Shown: positions 61,572 through 64,000 of the stretch, piece by piece | How the letters are laid out: every line of letters begins with the position of its first letter | Position numbering within the stretch: position 1 is the stretch's first letter | Assembly (NCBI GenBank): GCA_019309485.1 | Contig: JAFDGC010000001.1 | Coordinates: 93,678 to 157,677, forward strand | Direction: 5' to 3' | Source: Deltaproteobacteria bacterium | GTDB taxonomy: Bacteria; Desulfobacterota; Desulfobacteria; Desulfobacterales; UBA2156 | Length of the DNA: 64,000 nucleotides | The notes under the pieces: model-generated | Seen by the model: only the letters and a program-made list of their open reading frames with translations | The model's database searches: none | What the model was told of the DNA's origin: nothing | Position numbers and translations under genes: made by a program

Positions 61572-62507
61572 ATGACCATCTATGTTTCGGGATCCCTGGC
61601 CTATGACCGCATCATGGATTTTCCGGGAAGATTCGCCGATCATATCCTTCCGGACAAAATCCATGTCCTCAATGTCTGCTTCAATGTCAACGGTCTTTCG
61701 GAAAAGTTCGGAGGAACGGCCGGAAACATCGCATACAACCTCGCACTTTTGGGGGAAAAACCGCTCATTTTGGCCTCGGCCGGAAAAGATTTTTCGGAAT
61801 ACGAGGCCTGGCTCAAGGAAAACGACCTTTCCCTCGAAGGCATCCGGATCATCCCGGAGGAATTCACGGCGGGCGCGTACATCACCACGGATTTGGCCGA
61901 CAATCAGATCACCGGCTTCAACCCAGGCGCCATGCGGTATGCGTCGGAATTTTTAATTTCCGATTCCGACGGCGGCATCGGGATCCTGTCCCCGGGGAAC
62001 ATCGAGGACATGCTCGCCTACAGCCGGGAATTCAAGGCCAAGGGGATTCCCTATATTTTCGATCCGGGACAGACCACCTCGGCCATGTCCGGGAAACAGA
62101 TCCTCGAAATCCTCATGGGGTGCCACATTTTCATCTCCAACGATTATGAACTCGAGATGGTGATGCGGATGACGGCGATGACAAAGGCCGAACTGTTGGC
62201 CCGGACCAAACAGGCACTGATCACCACGATGGCGGAAAAGGGCTCCCTGGTCGCCACCCATGAAAAAGAAGCGCCGATTCCGGCGGTTCCCCCCGACCGG
62301 ATCGTGGACCCCACCGGCGCCGGAGACGCCTATCGCTCCGGTCTTATCAAGGGCCTGGTGACCGGAAAAACCATCGAGGCCGCCGCCCGGATGGGCGCCG
62401 TGTGCGCCAGCTACGCCGTGGAATACAGGGGAACCCAGGAGCACCGGTTCACGCCGGAGGATTTCCGCGCGCGATACACCGCCTTTTTTGATGAAAAGGA
62501 GTATTGA
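61572..62507 (+). CDS. PfkB-family carbohydrate/nucleoside kinase
   Basis: A 311-residue ribokinase-fold kinase. The start MTIYVSGSLAYDRIMDFPG, the KFGGTAGNIAYNLALLG sugar-binding motif, GPGNIEDMLAY-type region and the catalytic DPTGAGDAYRSG are present. The order resembles adenosine kinase-type PfkB proteins, but the substrate is unproven. AGGGAGAAACACC supports this ATG. Confidence 0.88.
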   Translation: MTIYVSGSLAYDRIMDFPGRFADHILPDKIHVLNVCFNVNGLSEKFGGTAGNIAYNLALLGEKPLILASAGKDFSEYEAWLKENDLSLEGIRIIPEEFTAGAYITTDLADNQITGFNPGAMRYASEFLISDSDGGIGILSPGNIEDMLAYSREFKAKGIPYIFDPGQTTSAMSGKQILEILMGCHIFISNDYELEMVMRMTAMTKAELLARTKQALITTMAEKGSLVATHEKEAPIPAVPPDRIVDPTGAGDAYRSGLIKGLVTGKTIEAAARMGAVCASYAVEYRGTQEHRFTPEDFRARYTAFFDEKEY

Positions 62508-62585
62508 CAAGACCCCCTATTTTCATTAAGAATACACTTCCAATCCGATCGTGGAATATCTGTGGCCGGATTCGAAAAAACCGAA

Positions 62586-62661
62586 TCCCCGGTAGCTCAA
62601 CAGGCAGAGCGGGTGGCTGTTAACCACTAGGTCGTAGGTTCGAATCCTACCCGGGGAGCCA
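62586..62661 (+). tRNA. tRNA-Asn (GTT)
   Basis: A full cloverleaf: acceptor TCCCCGG/CCGGGGA, D-arm GCTC/GAGC, anticodon stem GGTGG/CCACT with loop CTGTTAA (anticodon GTT at 62619-62621), T-arm GTAGG/CCTAC with TTCGAAT, discriminator G and encoded CCA at 62659-62661. Confidence 0.98.
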
Positions 62662-62670
62662 ACCACGAAT

Positions 62671-62694
62671 GCAACCGGTTTCCTAACCGGTTGC
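62671..62694 (+). terminator. Perfect 10-bp hairpin after tRNA-Asn
   Basis: GCAACCGGTT pairs with AACCGGTTGC around a TCCT loop. No T-run, so it may be a processing or attachment feature rather than a true terminator. Confidence 0.5.
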
Positions 62695-62706
62695 TTAACG
62701 AATAGG

Positions 62707-62729
62707 GCCCCGCATCGATGATGCGGGGC
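62707..62729 (+). terminator. GC-rich hairpin followed by T-rich tract
   Basis: GCCCCGCATC (62707-62716) pairs with GATGCGGGGC (62720-62729), loop GAT, followed by TTCGTTGTT. Likely intrinsic terminator for the tRNA transcript. Confidence 0.6.
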
Positions 62730-63045
62730 TTCGTTGTTATTGGCGCAGTGATTTCATAAAGTTACGTTTTTTCCCACATCCCCATCTGCACTCTCCATTC
62801 TCCGCCAACCCGCATGTTTCATGTCCAGCGCCGAATATTTAACCCGAAAATTGCCTTCGGACCCTGAAACGAACGCGGAATTCTCCGATTCTTAAGTTTT
62901 TCGGAATTCCTTGGTTAACAGGCCGGTTGCAAACGGCTGGTAGCAGCCACTATTTGCTTGCGTTATTTTCCCCAGATGATATAACATCCGTAATAAAGTC
63001 AATTGTAAAGAATAGCTATTTGGATAACGGAAGGCCCATGCATCG
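62730..63045 (+). other. Non-coding interval between tRNA-Asn and the Xre gene
   Basis: No gene is visible in this 316-base interval. It is less GC-rich than the flanks. A possible promoter, TTGCTT...GATATA, lies about 80 bases before the Xre start. I saw no second copy of the tRNA 3' end. Confidence 0.45.
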
Positions 63046-63276
63046 ATGAAATTTATTCAGCCGGATTACCCAACATTGGTTAAGGAGGTCCGTCGGCAGC
63101 TTTCAATCAGCCAGGAGGATCTAGCCCGGGAACTGGGTGTCAGCTATGCCACGGTCAATCGTTGGGAAAACGGACAGGCGAAGCCTTCTAAATTGGCCCG
63201 GGCGCAGTTGGATGTCTTTTGTGAACGGATGCAGGCAGCCGGGATGCTGGATCTTGACGAGAACAGCCATGGTTAA
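63046..63276 (+). CDS. Xre-family helix-turn-helix regulator
   Basis: A 76-residue DNA-binding protein: VRRQLSISQEDLARELGVSY then ATVNRWENGQAKPSKLARAQ is a full HTH_3 domain. Regulators of this size are common in mobile elements and toxin-antitoxin sets. It overlaps radC by eight bases. Confidence 0.88.
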   Translation: MKFIQPDYPTLVKEVRRQLSISQEDLARELGVSYATVNRWENGQAKPSKLARAQLDVFCERMQAAGMLDLDENSHG

Positions 63277-63991
63277 AGGCGAAACTAAATCCAGGGCCCA
63301 ACGAAGTAATGAACACCGGGCCATCAAGGATTGGCCGGAATCCGAACGGCCCCGGGAAAAACTTCTTCAATTAGGGCCTGAGGGGCTTTCTGATGGGGAG
63401 TTGCTGGCGGTTCTGCTTCGCATAGGCGCAACTGGACAATCGGCTGAGGACCTGGCCCGCCAACTGATGGCTCAATTTAACGGGATTAATGGGATCGATC
63501 GCGCACACATTGAAGAGCTTCTTGCCGTTCCTGGCATGGGTGTCGCCAAGACCGCTCAAGTAAAGGCCGCCATAGAAATAGGTAAAAGAGTCCGTAGGCA
63601 AACCTTTTTGCCGCAAAGCTTTGATCACGCAGCGGACGTTGTTGCATATGTTCGTCCTCATTTTGAAGGAAAACGGCAGGAATGCTTTTTAACCATCTTG
63701 CTGGATGGTCAAAATCAATTGCTTGCCGAAAGATGGATCGCAGAAGGGATTCCCACACAGGCGACTGTTTATGTTCGCAGGGTAATGGAAGAGGCCTTGC
63801 GGGTATCGGCCAGCGCATTCGTCGTGGCGCACAATCATCCTTCCGGTCAGCCGAAACCCTCCGCGGCAGATGACCAGACAACGGATGACCTCAAACAGGC
63901 CGCTAAGCTCATGGATCTTGCTTTTCTTGATCACCTCATTATTGGAAGCGGAAACGAATATTACAGCTATGCTGACAATGACAAAATATAA
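63269..63991 (+). CDS. radC: RadC-family JAB/MPN-domain protein
   Basis: A 240-residue protein with an N-terminal helix-hairpin-helix region (IKDWPESERPREKLLQLGPE, LLAVPGMGVAKTAQVKAAIE) and the C-terminal RadC/JAB domain with HNHPSGQPKPSAADDQTT. This is the standard RadC layout, but its role in repair is unproven. ATG 63269 was chosen as it starts the family-like sequence; it overlaps the Xre stop. The gene is complete within the window. Placement behind Xre beside a tRNA suggests mobile-element cargo. Confidence 0.9.
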   Translation: MVKGETKSRAQRSNEHRAIKDWPESERPREKLLQLGPEGLSDGELLAVLLRIGATGQSAEDLARQLMAQFNGINGIDRAHIEELLAVPGMGVAKTAQVKAAIEIGKRVRRQTFLPQSFDHAADVVAYVRPHFEGKRQECFLTILLDGQNQLLAERWIAEGIPTQATVYVRRVMEEALRVSASAFVVAHNHPSGQPKPSAADDQTTDDLKQAAKLMDLAFLDHLIIGSGNEYYSYADNDKI

Positions 63992-64000
63992 AAACCTTTG

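Noticed and set aside
1..64000. CRISPR array or toxin-antitoxin/defence system
   Set aside because: No regularly spaced direct repeats of 24-40 bases and no cas, restriction or abortive-infection genes were seen; the Xre-RadC pair alone is not enough to call a defence system.

Overview
The window looks like chromosome of an anaerobic, diderm member of the Desulfobacterota (former Deltaproteobacteria), probably a complete-oxidising sulfate reducer or close relative. The basis is a bacterial-type carbonyl-branch Wood-Ljungdahl cluster (AcsV, AcsD, AcsA/CooS, AcsB, AcsC, AcsE) followed by a DUF3786 gene. Supporting evidence is a PxxKW cysteine-rich protein, a DUF2148 ferredoxin-like protein, and LPS/Kdo genes (kdsD, waaA) that imply an outer membrane. 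Base composition is GC-rich. The species cannot be named from the sequence alone.

Layout. 1-8700 (minus strand): start of a division/cell-wall (dcw) cluster, mraZ-rsmH-ftsL-ftsI-murE-murF-mraY-murD. Most genes overlap by a few bases, and the cluster is headed by a TTGACA promoter and a three-repeat MraZ-type operator; murD runs off the window edge. 8735-12142 (plus): small redox/nucleotide genes (Cys-repeat protein, cupin, NimA-like flavoprotein, HD phosphohydrolase, stand-alone IMP cyclohydrolase domain, short tautomerase, flavodoxin). 12130-15060: a scrapyard with a terminal-inverted-repeat element, a partial rmuC duplication, an IS91-family transposase remnant, a truncated Cys protein and a frameshifted DUF438 gene joined head-on. 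15066-18500: rmuC, a plant-HPR1-like hydroxypyruvate reductase and a TRAP-transporter remnant. 18655-31949: a CoA-transferase/GNAT fusion, then the acs cluster. 32001-34003: PerM-type membrane protein, SulP remnant, zinc-ribbon protein. 34183-39682: a 1409-residue protein with a PPDK-like ATP-grasp and phosphohistidine domain at its C-terminus, paired with a divergent GAPDH. 39769-49285: long KAS III-like enzyme, nucleotide-sugar dehydrogenase, rluB, argJ, truA, CLC transporter, aminotransferase, PxxKW protein. 49547-56073: kdsD-pfk pair, VIT1-like protein, waaA, lipoprotein with TPR and periplasmic-binding domains. 56432-62507: recN, FmdB protein, Fur-FeoA fusion, radical SAM activase, phosphatase, SH3 protein, PfkB kinase. 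62586-63991: tRNA-Asn followed by an Xre-RadC pair, which looks like the edge of an integrated element.

How genes work together: AcsA reduces CO2 to CO. AcsE moves the methyl group from methyl-tetrahydrofolate to the corrinoid protein AcsCD, which AcsV keeps reductively activated. AcsB joins methyl, CO and CoA into acetyl-CoA, or runs in reverse during acetate oxidation. The PPDK-like/GAPDH and KdsD/PFK pairs suggest linked triose/hexose phosphate metabolism, the latter feeding Kdo synthesis for LPS.

The most unusual items are the 1409-residue phosphotransferase-like protein with about 900 unassigned N-terminal residues and no PEP/pyruvate barrel, the TolA-like tail on AcsD, the attenuator-like leader of the PxxKW gene, the dispersed palindromic repeats, and the Fur-FeoA fusion. 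I did not find a clear defence system or CRISPR array.
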